In this document: in pieces, positions 31,494 through 40,574 of the stretch | Position numbering within the stretch: position 1 is the stretch's first letter | Layout of the letters: each line of letters opens with the position of its first letter | Source: UBA6144 sp964399165 | Lineage (GTDB): Bacteria > Bdellovibrionota > Bacteriovoracia > Bacteriovoracales > Bacteriovoracaceae | Direction: 5' to 3' | Length of the DNA stretch: 64,000 bases | Assembly (NCBI GenBank): GCA_964399165.1 | Contig: CAYNPO010000006.1 | Coordinates: 111,078 to 175,077 of the forward strand | The notes under the pieces: model-generated | What the model saw: only the letters and a program-made list of their open reading frames with translations | Database searches by the model: none | Told to the model about the DNA's origin: nothing | Made by a program: the position numbers and the translations under genes

Positions 31494-32279
31494 ATGAAAC
31501 CCGTCAAATTCGCGGACGGATTCCTCGTCTACCAAAAACTGTTCACCGACCTTTTGAGGCGGGAAAGCCCCGTGACGCTCTGGCAACTCACCCCCCAGGG
31601 CGAACGGCTGGTCAACATGTGCACGCTCATCGGCTATAAGCCGGACGCCATGCTTCTGCGCTTCGGCCTGCGCGATGACTCGGTCAGTTTCGGCGAGGGC
31701 CCGGTGATGGCATGGGTAGAGGACGGAGGGGCACTGTTCAAAACCTCACTTCTCGCCCAAGGTGACAAGAAGGCCGAACTCGTCCTTCCCGAAGAACTTT
31801 GCTTTTTGGAAGGCCAGGACATCCATGTCATCAAGGGCAGCCTTCCCGGCGTGGACACCTCGCCATGGCGGGTGAAATCCTACGCTGCTCCAGATCGGTC
31901 GTCCCGGGACATGGCCATCTTTGAAGGCGAACTCGCCGCCATGGGTGTGGACGAGGAGGACAAGCTTTTTGCGGGCAAGCGCGAGGCGCCCAGGAAGCGC
32001 GTGCCCGGCAACCGCCAGATCCGAGTGACCTTGGAGGGAGTGGGGGCCGAGGGCGACTACCGACTCTTCGACCTCTCGCGCGGGGGGCTCGCCTTCGTGG
32101 CCTTCGGTGAGAAGGACTTTCCCAAGGGCGCCCATGTGCACGTGGTGGAATTCGACTCCAAGCGGTTGGACGAGCCCCTGGTGGGCGAGGTCATGTCGGT
32201 GCGTGAGTTGGATGGATCCGGCGAGTGGAAGGTGGGAGTGAAGTTCGTGGAAGAGATGGCCCCGGGCCACGCGGGGTGA
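31494..32279 (+). CDS. PilZ-domain protein
   Basis: 261 aa. The PilZ domain is in the C-terminal third: RKRVPGNRQ (basic RxxxR-like patch) at about residue 163, then YRLFDLSRGGLAFVAF with the D-x-S-x-x-G motif. The N-terminal 150 residues are a beta-rich domain without recognised motifs, similar in layout to the PilZ protein at 10504. Probably a c-di-GMP effector. The gene ends 7 bp from the convergent SrkA gene. Confidence 0.8.
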   Translation: MKPVKFADGFLVYQKLFTDLLRRESPVTLWQLTPQGERLVNMCTLIGYKPDAMLLRFGLRDDSVSFGEGPVMAWVEDGGALFKTSLLAQGDKKAELVLPEELCFLEGQDIHVIKGSLPGVDTSPWRVKSYAAPDRSSRDMAIFEGELAAMGVDEEDKLFAGKREAPRKRVPGNRQIRVTLEGVGAEGDYRLFDLSRGGLAFVAFGEKDFPKGAHVHVVEFDSKRLDEPLVGEVMSVRELDGSGEWKVGVKFVEEMAPGHAG

Positions 32280-32286
32280 CTGAGGC

Positions 32287-33318
32287 TCAGCCTCCGAATC
32301 CCGTGCCCGCCTCGGTGAGGTGACCCACCTGTTCCTTCAAATCGAGCACCTGCTGCTCCCAGTAGGAACGAGTGGGGAAGGCCTGGAAGGTGTGGGGAAA
32401 CGTCGGATCCTCCCAGCGCTTGGCGATCCAACCGTTGAAGTGCACCATCCGCAGGGAACGCAGGGCCTCGATGAGCGCGAAAGAGAGGGTCAGCGGCTCC
32501 CGGGCCATGGCGTGGTAGCCTTCGAGAAACAGCTCCCTCATCTCCCGCGACCATTCGTCTCGACCCGGAAAGAGCAGCCACAGGTCCTGCTGGCGCGGGC
32601 CCATCACACAGTCGTCGAGGTCGGTGATCCAAGGGCCCTCCGAGGTCCACAGGATGTTGCCGCGGTGGAAATCGCCGTGGATGCGCTGGAGCGGGAGTTG
32701 CTTGAGCCAAGGGGCGATCATACCTTCCAATAGCCCAACGAGGTGCAGGTAAGAGGCTCGCAAGTCCTCCGGGAGGAAGGGCAAGGACGTGACCGCGGAA
32801 GCGTTCCCCTGCAGCCATGCGTGGGCGTCCAGGGTGGGGCGGTGCCGGAATTTTCCCATCGCCCCGATGTTGTGCAGGCGTGCGATCATGCGGCCGATCT
32901 GAGCGGCTTCTTCGCTTGAGAGTTCGTCTTTGAGGCGGCCGCGGGCCTTGGGGAAGACCGTGTACAGGAGGTCCGTGCCAGGGTGACGGAACAGCGTCTC
33001 TCCGTCGCGTTCCAGCGGCGCGATCACCGGCAGCTCATAGCTGGCCATTTCCGCCAGGAAACTGTGTTCCTCCCGCAGCGTGGGCCCGTCCCATCGGCCC
33101 GGGCGATAGAACTTCACCACCACCGACGTGTCTCCGAAGGGGCCTTCCGGCGGCGTGAAGCGCGCCACCTCCACCTCGTACACCCGGTTCTCCAGGCTGT
33201 TCAAGGCCAGCACTCTGCCGGCGGGACGCAGGCCATGGTCGCGCAGCACCTGATCGATCACGTCGGGGGTCAGCGCGTAGAAGAATTGCGTGGGCCCATG
33301 GCCCCAAGGAGCGCTCAT
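32287..33318 (-). CDS. SrkA/YihE-type stress-response kinase
   Basis: 343 aa, close to E. coli SrkA (328). The aminoglycoside-phosphotransferase/kinase fold shows the catalytic loop RIHGDFHRGNILW and the metal site ITDLDDCVMGP. The N-terminal LNSLENRVYEV is characteristic of this branch. SrkA phosphorylates Ser/Thr and counters damage by reactive oxygen. The ATG at 33318 is preferred to an upstream GTG at 33342, though neither has a strong ribosome-binding site. Confidence 0.88.
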   Translation of the reverse strand: MSAPWGHGPTQFFYALTPDVIDQVLRDHGLRPAGRVLALNSLENRVYEVEVARFTPPEGPFGDTSVVVKFYRPGRWDGPTLREEHSFLAEMASYELPVIAPLERDGETLFRHPGTDLLYTVFPKARGRLKDELSSEEAAQIGRMIARLHNIGAMGKFRHRPTLDAHAWLQGNASAVTSLPFLPEDLRASYLHLVGLLEGMIAPWLKQLPLQRIHGDFHRGNILWTSEGPWITDLDDCVMGPRQQDLWLLFPGRDEWSREMRELFLEGYHAMAREPLTLSFALIEALRSLRMVHFNGWIAKRWEDPTFPHTFQAFPTRSYWEQQVLDLKEQVGHLTEAGTGFGG

Positions 33319-33391
33319 GGGAGTGCCCACTTCGCTTGGCACCCTGGCAAGGGGTCAGTTTGCCCTGATTGGAGGGGTTGGCGGGCGCTCC

Positions 33392-33421
33392 TTGTACCGT
33401 AAGTCCGCATAGCCTTATAAT
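33392..33421 (+). promoter_or_regulatory. Promoter TTGTAC-N18-TATAAT
   Basis: The best sigma-70-type promoter in the window, with a perfect -10. It gives a leader of about 18 nt containing AGGGG before the ATG of the 1,359-aa gene, implying strong expression. Confidence 0.65.
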
Positions 33422-33446
33422 TTAGTGAATATTCCAGGGGTTGTAT

Positions 33447-36400
33447 ATGAAGGCGTATATCTTAGCGGCCGTTCTCGTTTTCCCGCTCATGGCGTGGTCC
33501 CAGGACGAAGAAATCGGTCCCCCTTTGAGCCGCGCCCAGGTCTTCGCCGAGGCCAACGCCAACTCCTCCAGCATCCTCACCGCGCTTTACGCCGCTGAAC
33601 TGACTCCGGAAGAATTCGCCGAGATCCTCAATGGCTTTGCGGAGAACATGTACGTGCAGGGCTACATCAGCCTGGCCCAGTCCAAGGGCAAGCAGGCCGA
33701 GGTCGCCACTTGCGTGGAGAAAGAGAAGCACTACCGCACCCTCGGGAAGAAAGGGAAGAAAATCTTCCGGGGTGAGCGCAACACCGCCTGCGCCGCCGCT
33801 GCCAACTTCCAGCCCCTGGCCAACAACGTTCCCGCCTGCGTGCAGGCCGATAAGCTCCTGGCAGGGGCCCAGTGCTGCGCCAACTTGAAGATCGGCGTTT
33901 CTCCCAGCTTGGAGCAGACCCTCAACGGCAAGAAGACTGGCGAGGCCTGCACCAAGCATGAGGATTGCGCCTCACAGGTCTGCCCCATCGACGACGAAGA
34001 GACCGCCGGCGTTTGTGCGCCCGTGATGAGTTGCTTCCCCGGCATTCCCCTGGGTGGGGAATGCTCCCTCGAAAACGCCAATTGCTTGGCCGGCGTGTGC
34101 CGTCCCCAGGACCTAGGGCTGCAGGGCGTGACCTGCAAGCCGGAGGGCGGTAGCTGTTCGGCCGCAGACGATTGCTGCTCCGGTAAATGCCAGAGCGGCA
34201 AATGCCAGGACAAGTACATCTGCACCGAGTGCATCCCCGAGGGTAAAAAGCCCACCGGCAAGCAGCTGTGCTGCCGTGGCTTCATCAAGGACACCGACGG
34301 CGCCTGCGTGCGCGAGATGCCCCCCTTCATCATGCCACCGGTGGGCGCCCGGGCGCCCGCGCGTGCCCGTGGCCTCAGCTGGCCGCAACGCCTGCTGGAG
34401 CTGCTCTTCCCCATTGCCTATGCCCAGGAGATCCCTGGGCCGGCCGGTAACACCGTCGGCACCGGTAAAACCTCGGTGGGCGCCACCATCAACGACTCCG
34501 GCCTCACCAAGGCCCAGCTCGACATGATCGAGGACATGGTGAAGGTGTGTCTGGAGATGAAAGACAAAAACGCCCGGCGCACCTGCCTGGTCCAGAGCTA
34601 CACCAAGCGCACCTCCCTGTTGGCGCAAAACAACGCCGCCAAGGCGGCCGGCAAACCGGTGGGGGAGACCTTCACCCAGGCCGACTACGTCAAGCGCTAC
34701 AACATCCCCGCCATCCGTCCCAAGCTCCGCTCCAACATCGAGCAATGCGAATTCGGGACCCTCAAGGACGGCTGGCTGGACGCCTCCAACCTTCAGCGCA
34801 ACGCCGAGCTTTTCACCCGCGCCTTCGAGGTGAGCTACTCCGGCAAAGGCACCCAGGACTTCTGGCATCTGCCCAACGCCTCCGGGACCCCGCACCCCCA
34901 GAACCTCTACACCCGCACCAAGGGCGTCATGTCCGAGCTGCGGGAAAACCGTCTGCAACAGCGGGACCAGCTGCGCTACCTCGACCTCATGATGGCCTGC
35001 CAGTGCATCTATACCTTCGGCCCGGAGAAGTTCAGCGCCGAGAAACAGGCCTTCTTCTTCTCCACCTGCACCGGCCAAGAAGAAAACAAGATCTGCCGCG
35101 CGGGCTCCATGCAGGAATCCCTCAAACTGCCTGATTCACCCGAGGAGCCCTACCGCGAAGGTAAGGAGTTCCCCAACTACGTGGCCATGTACTTCGCCAA
35201 GCTCGAGAAGATGGCCGCCCAAGGCGTGAAGGGCAAGGACGACATTGACAACCTGGATTCCAGCGCCGCCGGCATCAACCACGAGGAAGTGCTGGTTCGC
35301 TGGCTGCGCATGCGCAGCTGCAACCAGGTAGACGTGTTCGTGGACACTGAGAAGCTGGAAGGGGAGTTGCAGGCCCTGGCGGAGGACCTCCACCGGGCCA
35401 AAAAGCCCAATTCGCGCCTCACCAACTACTGGACCAAGCGGCTGCAGCAGATGAAATCCGGCGGCGTGGCCAAGGAGATCATCGAGTACTTCGCCAAGGA
35501 CCCCTACAAGGACACCCACTTCCGTGGCTACGTGGACACGGAGACCAAGACCGGCTCGAAAAAGAAGAAGACGCCGAAGTTCCTTTTCTTTCTCGTGATG
35601 ATGCTGCTGGGGTTAGGTGCGGTTCTTGCCTTTGGGTTCGGCGCCCTGGGACTGGCTGGGCTAGGCTTGGGCGGCGCTGGGATCGCCGTGGGTGTCATGA
35701 TGGGCGGCGGCGGCGCCTCCGGCGTGAAGGTGGTGGACACCTTCCTTAAGGACTTCCCTAACCCCATCATCGAAACCCGCCTGGTGGAGAAGAAGTCCTG
35801 CGTCTTTGGTCTCTTCTGGTGCAAGAAGTTCTACACCATCCTGCACTGGCCGGCTTATTCCAACGGCCCGGGCATCGAGCACGCCTTCCCCTTCGTGAAG
35901 CGCGAGGAGCGCACGTGCGATCAAACCGCTTCCATCGCCGCTTCCTTGCCCGGGGCCAAGCCCAACGGCTGCTCCGGCAGTTTCAAGGGCACCATGTGCG
36001 CCCGCTCCTTCCTGCGCCCCCTGCCCGACGGCAAGATCGCCGGCGTGGCCGAGTTCGCTCCCTGGAAAGAGGTGATGAAGGACAAGATGCTCATGGATCC
36101 GGTCTACCCTGACTTCATGGAGACCGGAGACCTCTCCTTCGACTACAAATGGAAGGAAGCCGTCCATGCGGGCTTCAAGAAAGGCTGCGCCTGGGCCCAA
36201 GGCAAGAAGAACGCCAACGCCAAGGACAAGCTCAACTTCCTGCCGGACCTCTCCACTTGGACCGACGGCAACTACAACTTCTTGCCCAAGTACCAGATGA
36301 CCCAGGCCCGCATCGACGCCTATAAGGCCGCCGTGGAGAAGTACGCCCTGTGCGCGGACCTGCGCCTGTGCGAGGCCAAGAGCTACGACGGCAAGCATCC

Positions 36401-37526
36401 TTTGCCCGACGGCTTCATCGACATCATCGAGAACGGCGAGCAGGCCAAGCTGTTCGCTGACTATGTCTACCAGATCCATTTCCAATGGCGCCATATGTCC
36501 GATACCGCGGGGATCGGCTACCCCTTGGCCTACCTTGAACAGTATTACCTTTCCCTTCTGCACAACGTACGGCTCCTGACCACCCTCTCCATCCGCCGGG
36601 CCATCGAACTAGATGACGCCTATCTGCGCTACGCTGAAGACCTGGCGATCCGCCGCGGGCAGTACCAAATCAGCGGCAACAAGTACGGGGTGACCATGGG
36701 CCAGCCGGTGACCACGGCCGCAACGCCGGACAGTTTTTTCCGTTCTCTGAGTTCCCTGGCCAATCTCAACCTCGCGGCCTTCCCCGAGATGGCGGACGCG
36801 GGAACCCTCGACGCCCGTGGGCAGGCCCTGGTTTCATCCGTGCTCTCGGGTAACGTGTCTGCCACTGACCGTTCGGCCTTGGCCGCGGCGGCACGTAACC
36901 TGATCCGTGGCAAAGACGAGCAAGACCGCTGGAAAAACTACCAGCAGCAAACATCCAAGGATCCCGGCGCGGGCCGCAGGCTCGCGGCCGCCGCCAAATT
37001 CTTCACCGGCGTGAACGCGCCCACCGCCAGCATCGCCTCTTTGGCCAACCCGAAAGACTCCTCTTCCTACTCGGGCGTGGGTGGGGTGTTGGACGGCAAA
37101 GGTCCGGGCAAGCCGGCGTTGAAAACCGTCAAAGAAGTGGACTCGCGGGTCGATGGTGCCGGGAGTGGTACGTCTTCGGTTGGTGACCGTGGCGGATTCG
37201 GCGGCGGTTCGATGGGTACCGGCGACTTCACCTCGGGGGTGGAAGGGACCACGAGCGCGGAGGGCGAGGGCGAACTCGCCGGTGCGGCCAAGGTCACTGG
37301 CATGCGGGAAGGCGACGTGCAAACCATGCTGGAAGAGGCCGAGCGCCAGCGGGGCAAAGACCTCCAGGCCGGGGAGTCTGATTCCCTCTTCGAGAAAGTT
37401 TCCAAGGCCTACTTCCGGAATATGGACCGGGTGCTGATCCTGCGCAAAGGGGAAGCCCCCGCGGCGGTGCCCGGCGCCGGAGCAGACAAAGAGAAGGACG
37501 AGATCAAGCAAATCCTAGGGCAGTAA
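33447..37526 (+). CDS. Large secreted cysteine-rich protein of unknown function
   Basis: 1,359 aa, not recognised. Signal peptide MKAYILAAVLVFPLMAWSQ. Residues about 164-291 hold some 25 cysteines in knottin/Dickkopf-like spacing (CTKHEDCASQVC, CSAADDCCSGKCQSGKC). A short hydrophobic stretch ending FPIAYAQE at about 325 resembles an internal cleavage site. One strong hydrophobic, glycine-rich block lies at about 711-755, then paired cysteines (CVFGLFWCKKF). The C-terminal 150 residues are Gly/Ser-rich with charged coil (about 1211-1359). An excellent promoter and clean codon use argue for a highly expressed envelope or surface protein. Confidence 0.8.
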   Translation: MKAYILAAVLVFPLMAWSQDEEIGPPLSRAQVFAEANANSSSILTALYAAELTPEEFAEILNGFAENMYVQGYISLAQSKGKQAEVATCVEKEKHYRTLGKKGKKIFRGERNTACAAAANFQPLANNVPACVQADKLLAGAQCCANLKIGVSPSLEQTLNGKKTGEACTKHEDCASQVCPIDDEETAGVCAPVMSCFPGIPLGGECSLENANCLAGVCRPQDLGLQGVTCKPEGGSCSAADDCCSGKCQSGKCQDKYICTECIPEGKKPTGKQLCCRGFIKDTDGACVREMPPFIMPPVGARAPARARGLSWPQRLLELLFPIAYAQEIPGPAGNTVGTGKTSVGATINDSGLTKAQLDMIEDMVKVCLEMKDKNARRTCLVQSYTKRTSLLAQNNAAKAAGKPVGETFTQADYVKRYNIPAIRPKLRSNIEQCEFGTLKDGWLDASNLQRNAELFTRAFEVSYSGKGTQDFWHLPNASGTPHPQNLYTRTKGVMSELRENRLQQRDQLRYLDLMMACQCIYTFGPEKFSAEKQAFFFSTCTGQEENKICRAGSMQESLKLPDSPEEPYREGKEFPNYVAMYFAKLEKMAAQGVKGKDDIDNLDSSAAGINHEEVLVRWLRMRSCNQVDVFVDTEKLEGELQALAEDLHRAKKPNSRLTNYWTKRLQQMKSGGVAKEIIEYFAKDPYKDTHFRGYVDTETKTGSKKKKTPKFLFFLVMMLLGLGAVLAFGFGALGLAGLGLGGAGIAVGVMMGGGGASGVKVVDTFLKDFPNPIIETRLVEKKSCVFGLFWCKKFYTILHWPAYSNGPGIEHAFPFVKREERTCDQTASIAASLPGAKPNGCSGSFKGTMCARSFLRPLPDGKIAGVAEFAPWKEVMKDKMLMDPVYPDFMETGDLSFDYKWKEAVHAGFKKGCAWAQGKKNANAKDKLNFLPDLSTWTDGNYNFLPKYQMTQARIDAYKAAVEKYALCADLRLCEAKSYDGKHPLPDGFIDIIENGEQAKLFADYVYQIHFQWRHMSDTAGIGYPLAYLEQYYLSLLHNVRLLTTLSIRRAIELDDAYLRYAEDLAIRRGQYQISGNKYGVTMGQPVTTAATPDSFFRSLSSLANLNLAAFPEMADAGTLDARGQALVSSVLSGNVSATDRSALAAAARNLIRGKDEQDRWKNYQQQTSKDPGAGRRLAAAAKFFTGVNAPTASIASLANPKDSSSYSGVGGVLDGKGPGKPALKTVKEVDSRVDGAGSGTSSVGDRGGFGGGSMGTGDFTSGVEGTTSAEGEGELAGAAKVTGMREGDVQTMLEEAERQRGKDLQAGESDSLFEKVSKAYFRNMDRVLILRKGEAPAAVPGAGADKEKDEIKQILGQ

Positions 37527-37538
37527 GGGCCCTATCCC

Positions 37539-38798
37539 TCAGCGACGCCAACGCGCCCGGCGGTAGCGCCGGCGCTTTTGGCGCTTTTCTATGGTGAAGT
37601 CTTTCAGCGCCTCCGTGGTAAGGGAAAGCTCCCGGCGGAAGAGGGTTTCCTTCCCGTGAAGCGCCTCCACCACCAGGTCCCACTGGCTGGTTCCCAACGT
37701 GGCGTCCACCAGGAAAAAGTGGGGCACGTCCCCTCGCCCCACCACACGCCAGGGATTGGGGGGAAGCTCCTTTCCCGAGAGGCTCCCTTTGCGGAAGGGA
37801 CCGGTGGAGAATTCATAGCTGAGTTGGCCAAGAAGGCTGCGAGGGAATTGCATGATCTCCCCATGCCCCTCGCCTGCGGAGAGGAAGACGAAGGGAGTGG
37901 CGTTTTCGCGCAAGCGGCCCAGGAGCCGTTGAAACGCGTCCGGGTCGGTGGTTTCGTAGGAGTCCGAGCTTTCGCCGAAGAAGCGCCCGCTATCCACCAA
38001 CCAGGTGGGCAGTTGGAACTCCTTCATGCCCCCGAGGAGCCAGATCTCCTGGGCCTCCCCATAGCGGCTTGCCTGCGGCGTGAGGGAAGAGCGCGGGTCT
38101 AAGAACGCCAAGTGGGTCCCCCGCAGCTTGAGCCGCCCGGAGAGTCCGGGGCCCGCGTCGTGCACATCGGAGGGAAACGACTGCGCATAGAAAGTGCGGA
38201 AGACTTCCGCGCTCTCGGCGTGCCCGCCGTTCCAGGTGGCGTACACCGGCACCAGCTGTTCGCGGTGGAAAAGCCCCGCATGGGAGCGCCCGGCCACATA
38301 GCGGCGCCAGGTCTCGTGGGGAGACGATGTGCCGGGATCATCCCCCAGTAAGAAGAGCCACTCCGGTTTTTTCCCCAGAGTCGCTTCCCAATCATCCTCG
38401 TCGTCGGGGGCGCAGGGGCCGCCGCATCTTACGGCCGCGAAGCGCACTGGCCCGGCTTGGTTGGGGAAGAGGCGAAAGCTGCGCCTGTCGCGCAGGGCCT
38501 GGCCGTCATGCACCACCAACTGGTGGGAGGCGCTACCAGAGAGTTTGTCGAAGAGCAATTTGTGCACGGCCCAGTTCCCATCGGGGGAGATGACCTTCTC
38601 GGCGCGGGTTGGGAGGAGGGTTTCACCGGTCGGCGTGACGACCGTGAAGTGTGGGAGCGAGCCAGCGGGCAGCAGGGCGGAGAATTCCGCCGACGTCTCG
38701 CCGGTGAGACCCTGCAGAAGCGGCACGGTTTTAGGTGCGGACGGGCGAAGGGCACAGCCACCTATGAGCAAGGCCAAAGCGAGTAGGGTAGAGGTCAT
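37539..38798 (-). CDS. PhoD-like lipoprotein with altered metal site
   Basis: 419 aa. Lipobox LIGGC at residues 11-15. The overall layout follows PhoD-type phosphatases: a Fn3-like N-terminal part, LFLLGDD at 149-154 where the first Asp ligands lie, VYATWNGGHAE at 186-195 where the family has ATWDDHD, then FLDPRSS and FVFLSAGEGHGEI in place of SGDRHxGE, and YEFSTGP. Several metal ligands are therefore replaced and catalysis is doubtful. It overlaps the PQQ-dehydrogenase gene by ATGA, so the two are coexpressed. Possibly a binding rather than catalytic protein. Confidence 0.62.
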   Translation of the reverse strand: MTSTLLALALLIGGCALRPSAPKTVPLLQGLTGETSAEFSALLPAGSLPHFTVVTPTGETLLPTRAEKVISPDGNWAVHKLLFDKLSGSASHQLVVHDGQALRDRRSFRLFPNQAGPVRFAAVRCGGPCAPDDEDDWEATLGKKPEWLFLLGDDPGTSSPHETWRRYVAGRSHAGLFHREQLVPVYATWNGGHAESAEVFRTFYAQSFPSDVHDAGPGLSGRLKLRGTHLAFLDPRSSLTPQASRYGEAQEIWLLGGMKEFQLPTWLVDSGRFFGESSDSYETTDPDAFQRLLGRLRENATPFVFLSAGEGHGEIMQFPRSLLGQLSYEFSTGPFRKGSLSGKELPPNPWRVVGRGDVPHFFLVDATLGTSQWDLVVEALHGKETLFRRELSLTTEALKDFTIEKRQKRRRYRRARWRR

Positions 38799-39862
38799 CG
38801 CTTTTCGATCTTCCAAATTTTCCCCGCATGGTCGTCCGAGACCAGGAGCGCCCCTTCGGGTGTGAACTTGAGGTCCACAGGGCGTCCCCGTACCACCCCT
38901 TTCTCCAGGAAACCGGTGAGAAAGGGCGTGAACTTCGCAACCTTCTTGTCTTTCCCTGGACAGCCCACGGAGACCTGGTAGCCGATTTTCGTGGAGCGAT
39001 TCCAAGAGCCGTGTTCCGCCACCAGGAAGCAGCCGGGATAGTCTTTGGCAAAGGGCGTCCCATGGGTGAACACGATTCCGATGGGTGCAGAGTGGGCGGG
39101 GATCTCACCCACCGGGGGCTCGGGGTTGAATTTAGCAGGTGCCTGTGCGGCCAGGTGGGGATCGAGGAGGGCGCTCCCATGGCGGAAGGGAAAGCCATAA
39201 TGGGCCCCTGGCTTAAGCACGTTCACCTCGTCGGGGGGCTGGTTATCCCCCAGATTGTCGCGGCCCATCTCCGTGAACCACAGTTCCTTGGTTTCGGGAT
39301 GCCACGTGAAGCCCACGGTGTTGCGGATGCCGGTGGCCACTGTTTCCATTTTCTTCCCGTCGGGAGTGAGCCGGTGCAGGGCCGCGTAGGGTGCGTCCAC
39401 CTGACAGACGTTGCAGGGTGCCCCTACGGGGATGTAGAGTTTCCCGTCGGGCCCGAAGGCAATGTACTTCCAGCCGTGGTGGAAATCGGAAGGGAAGTCG
39501 GTTTTAAGTGGCTCCAGGGTGGGCTTCTTCCCCGCGGGCAGCTTGTCCGCCCCTCGCACCACGGACACCCGGGAAATCTCCGCCACGTACAAATCGCCGT
39601 CCTGCCAGGCGACTCCGTTGGGATGCGTGAGGTCTTCCAGGAGCTTCCGGGCCTTGCCGTCCTCCACCACGTACACCACCCCGGCGTCCATGCTGCCCAC
39701 ATAAAGTTTGCCGGTAGGGGAGAGGGCCATAGAACGGGCATTGGCCACGTCGGCATAGTGGGAGACCTTGTAACCGTCCGGGGCGACGGGGGTGAAGGCG
39801 CGGACGCTGGCGCTGGCGAGCAGGGCCAAAACAAGTGCTGATCTTTTACGGGAAGCCGTCAT
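38795..39862 (-). CDS. Periplasmic PQQ-dependent sugar (sorbosone-type) dehydrogenase
   Basis: 355 aa with signal peptide (MTASRKRSALVLALLASASVRA). Six-bladed beta-propeller of the soluble aldose dehydrogenase family: LTHPNGVAWQDGDLYVAE, HHGWKYIAFGPDGKLY with His128/His129 as the likely catalytic base region, and RNTVGFTWHPETKELWFTEMGRD. It oxidises aldoses using PQQ. No PQQ-synthesis gene is in the window. GAGG precedes the ATG at 39862. Translationally coupled to the PhoD-like lipoprotein. Confidence 0.85.
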   Translation of the reverse strand: MTASRKRSALVLALLASASVRAFTPVAPDGYKVSHYADVANARSMALSPTGKLYVGSMDAGVVYVVEDGKARKLLEDLTHPNGVAWQDGDLYVAEISRVSVVRGADKLPAGKKPTLEPLKTDFPSDFHHGWKYIAFGPDGKLYIPVGAPCNVCQVDAPYAALHRLTPDGKKMETVATGIRNTVGFTWHPETKELWFTEMGRDNLGDNQPPDEVNVLKPGAHYGFPFRHGSALLDPHLAAQAPAKFNPEPPVGEIPAHSAPIGIVFTHGTPFAKDYPGCFLVAEHGSWNRSTKIGYQVSVGCPGKDKKVAKFTPFLTGFLEKGVVRGRPVDLKFTPEGALLVSDDHAGKIWKIEKR

Positions 39863-39896
39863 ACAATACCTCAAGCAGCAAGGAGAGGGATCGGTC

Positions 39897-40574
39897 ATGG
39901 GGCAAGGGAACAAGCGGAACGCCTTCATTCTAGGGGCCACAGGCGCGGTCGGACAACAGCTTTTGCGCCTCTTGGTGGATAGCGAGAAGTTCGCCAAAAT
40001 CCACGCTCCCGCGCGACGTGACCTGCCTTTTGAGCACAAACGTTTGGTGCGCCATCCCTTCGAGGCCTTGTACCAACCCTGGAACTTGGACGGCAGTGTC
40101 TCGGATTTTTTCTATTGTTTCGGCTCCACGCTGAAACAGGCCGGTGACAAACAGCGCTTCCGCGAACTGGAGCTCTCCGTGGCCCATGAGGCGCGGTTGG
40201 TGGCCAAGCAGATGGGCGCCCAACGTTTCTTCCTGGTGAGCGCCCAGGGGGTCGATCCCCATAGCCTGTTCTTCTACCTCAGGGTGAAGGCCGAAGTGGA
40301 GAAGGTGCTCAAGGACCATTTGTTCAGGGGCTTTTACGTCTATCGTCCCTCCCTGCTCATCGCCCAGAGACCGGAAGTGCGGCTGGGTGAGCTCGTGGCC
40401 CAAAGGACCCTTCGCCCTTTGCTTCCGTGGCTCCAGCGGTATGCCCCTGGGCGCTCGCCGGTGCGGGCGGCCCAAGTGGCCCACGCCATGCTCACCGATT
40501 CACTCAAGGCTGAAGACGGATTTTTCGTGCGGGAAAACCGCCAGATCATCGAGCTGGCGTCCCTCACCACTTAA
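39897..40574 (+). CDS. NAD(P)-binding Rossmann protein (HTATIP2/YwnB-like)
   Basis: 225 aa. An atypical short-chain dehydrogenase fold: AFILGATGAVGQQLLRLL at the N-terminus, then a mid-strand FFYCFGSTLKQAG, and FLVSAQGVDPHSLFFYLRVKAEVE with the Tyr-x-x-x-Lys-like pair, and YRPSLLIA. Such proteins are usually NADPH-dependent reductases or sensors. AAGGAG precedes the ATG at 39897. Only 34 bp separate it from the divergent dehydrogenase, and its stop shares TTAA with the convergent maf gene. Confidence 0.82.
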   Translation: MGQGNKRNAFILGATGAVGQQLLRLLVDSEKFAKIHAPARRDLPFEHKRLVRHPFEALYQPWNLDGSVSDFFYCFGSTLKQAGDKQRFRELELSVAHEARLVAKQMGAQRFFLVSAQGVDPHSLFFYLRVKAEVEKVLKDHLFRGFYVYRPSLLIAQRPEVRLGELVAQRTLRPLLPWLQRYAPGRSPVRAAQVAHAMLTDSLKAEDGFFVRENRQIIELASLTT

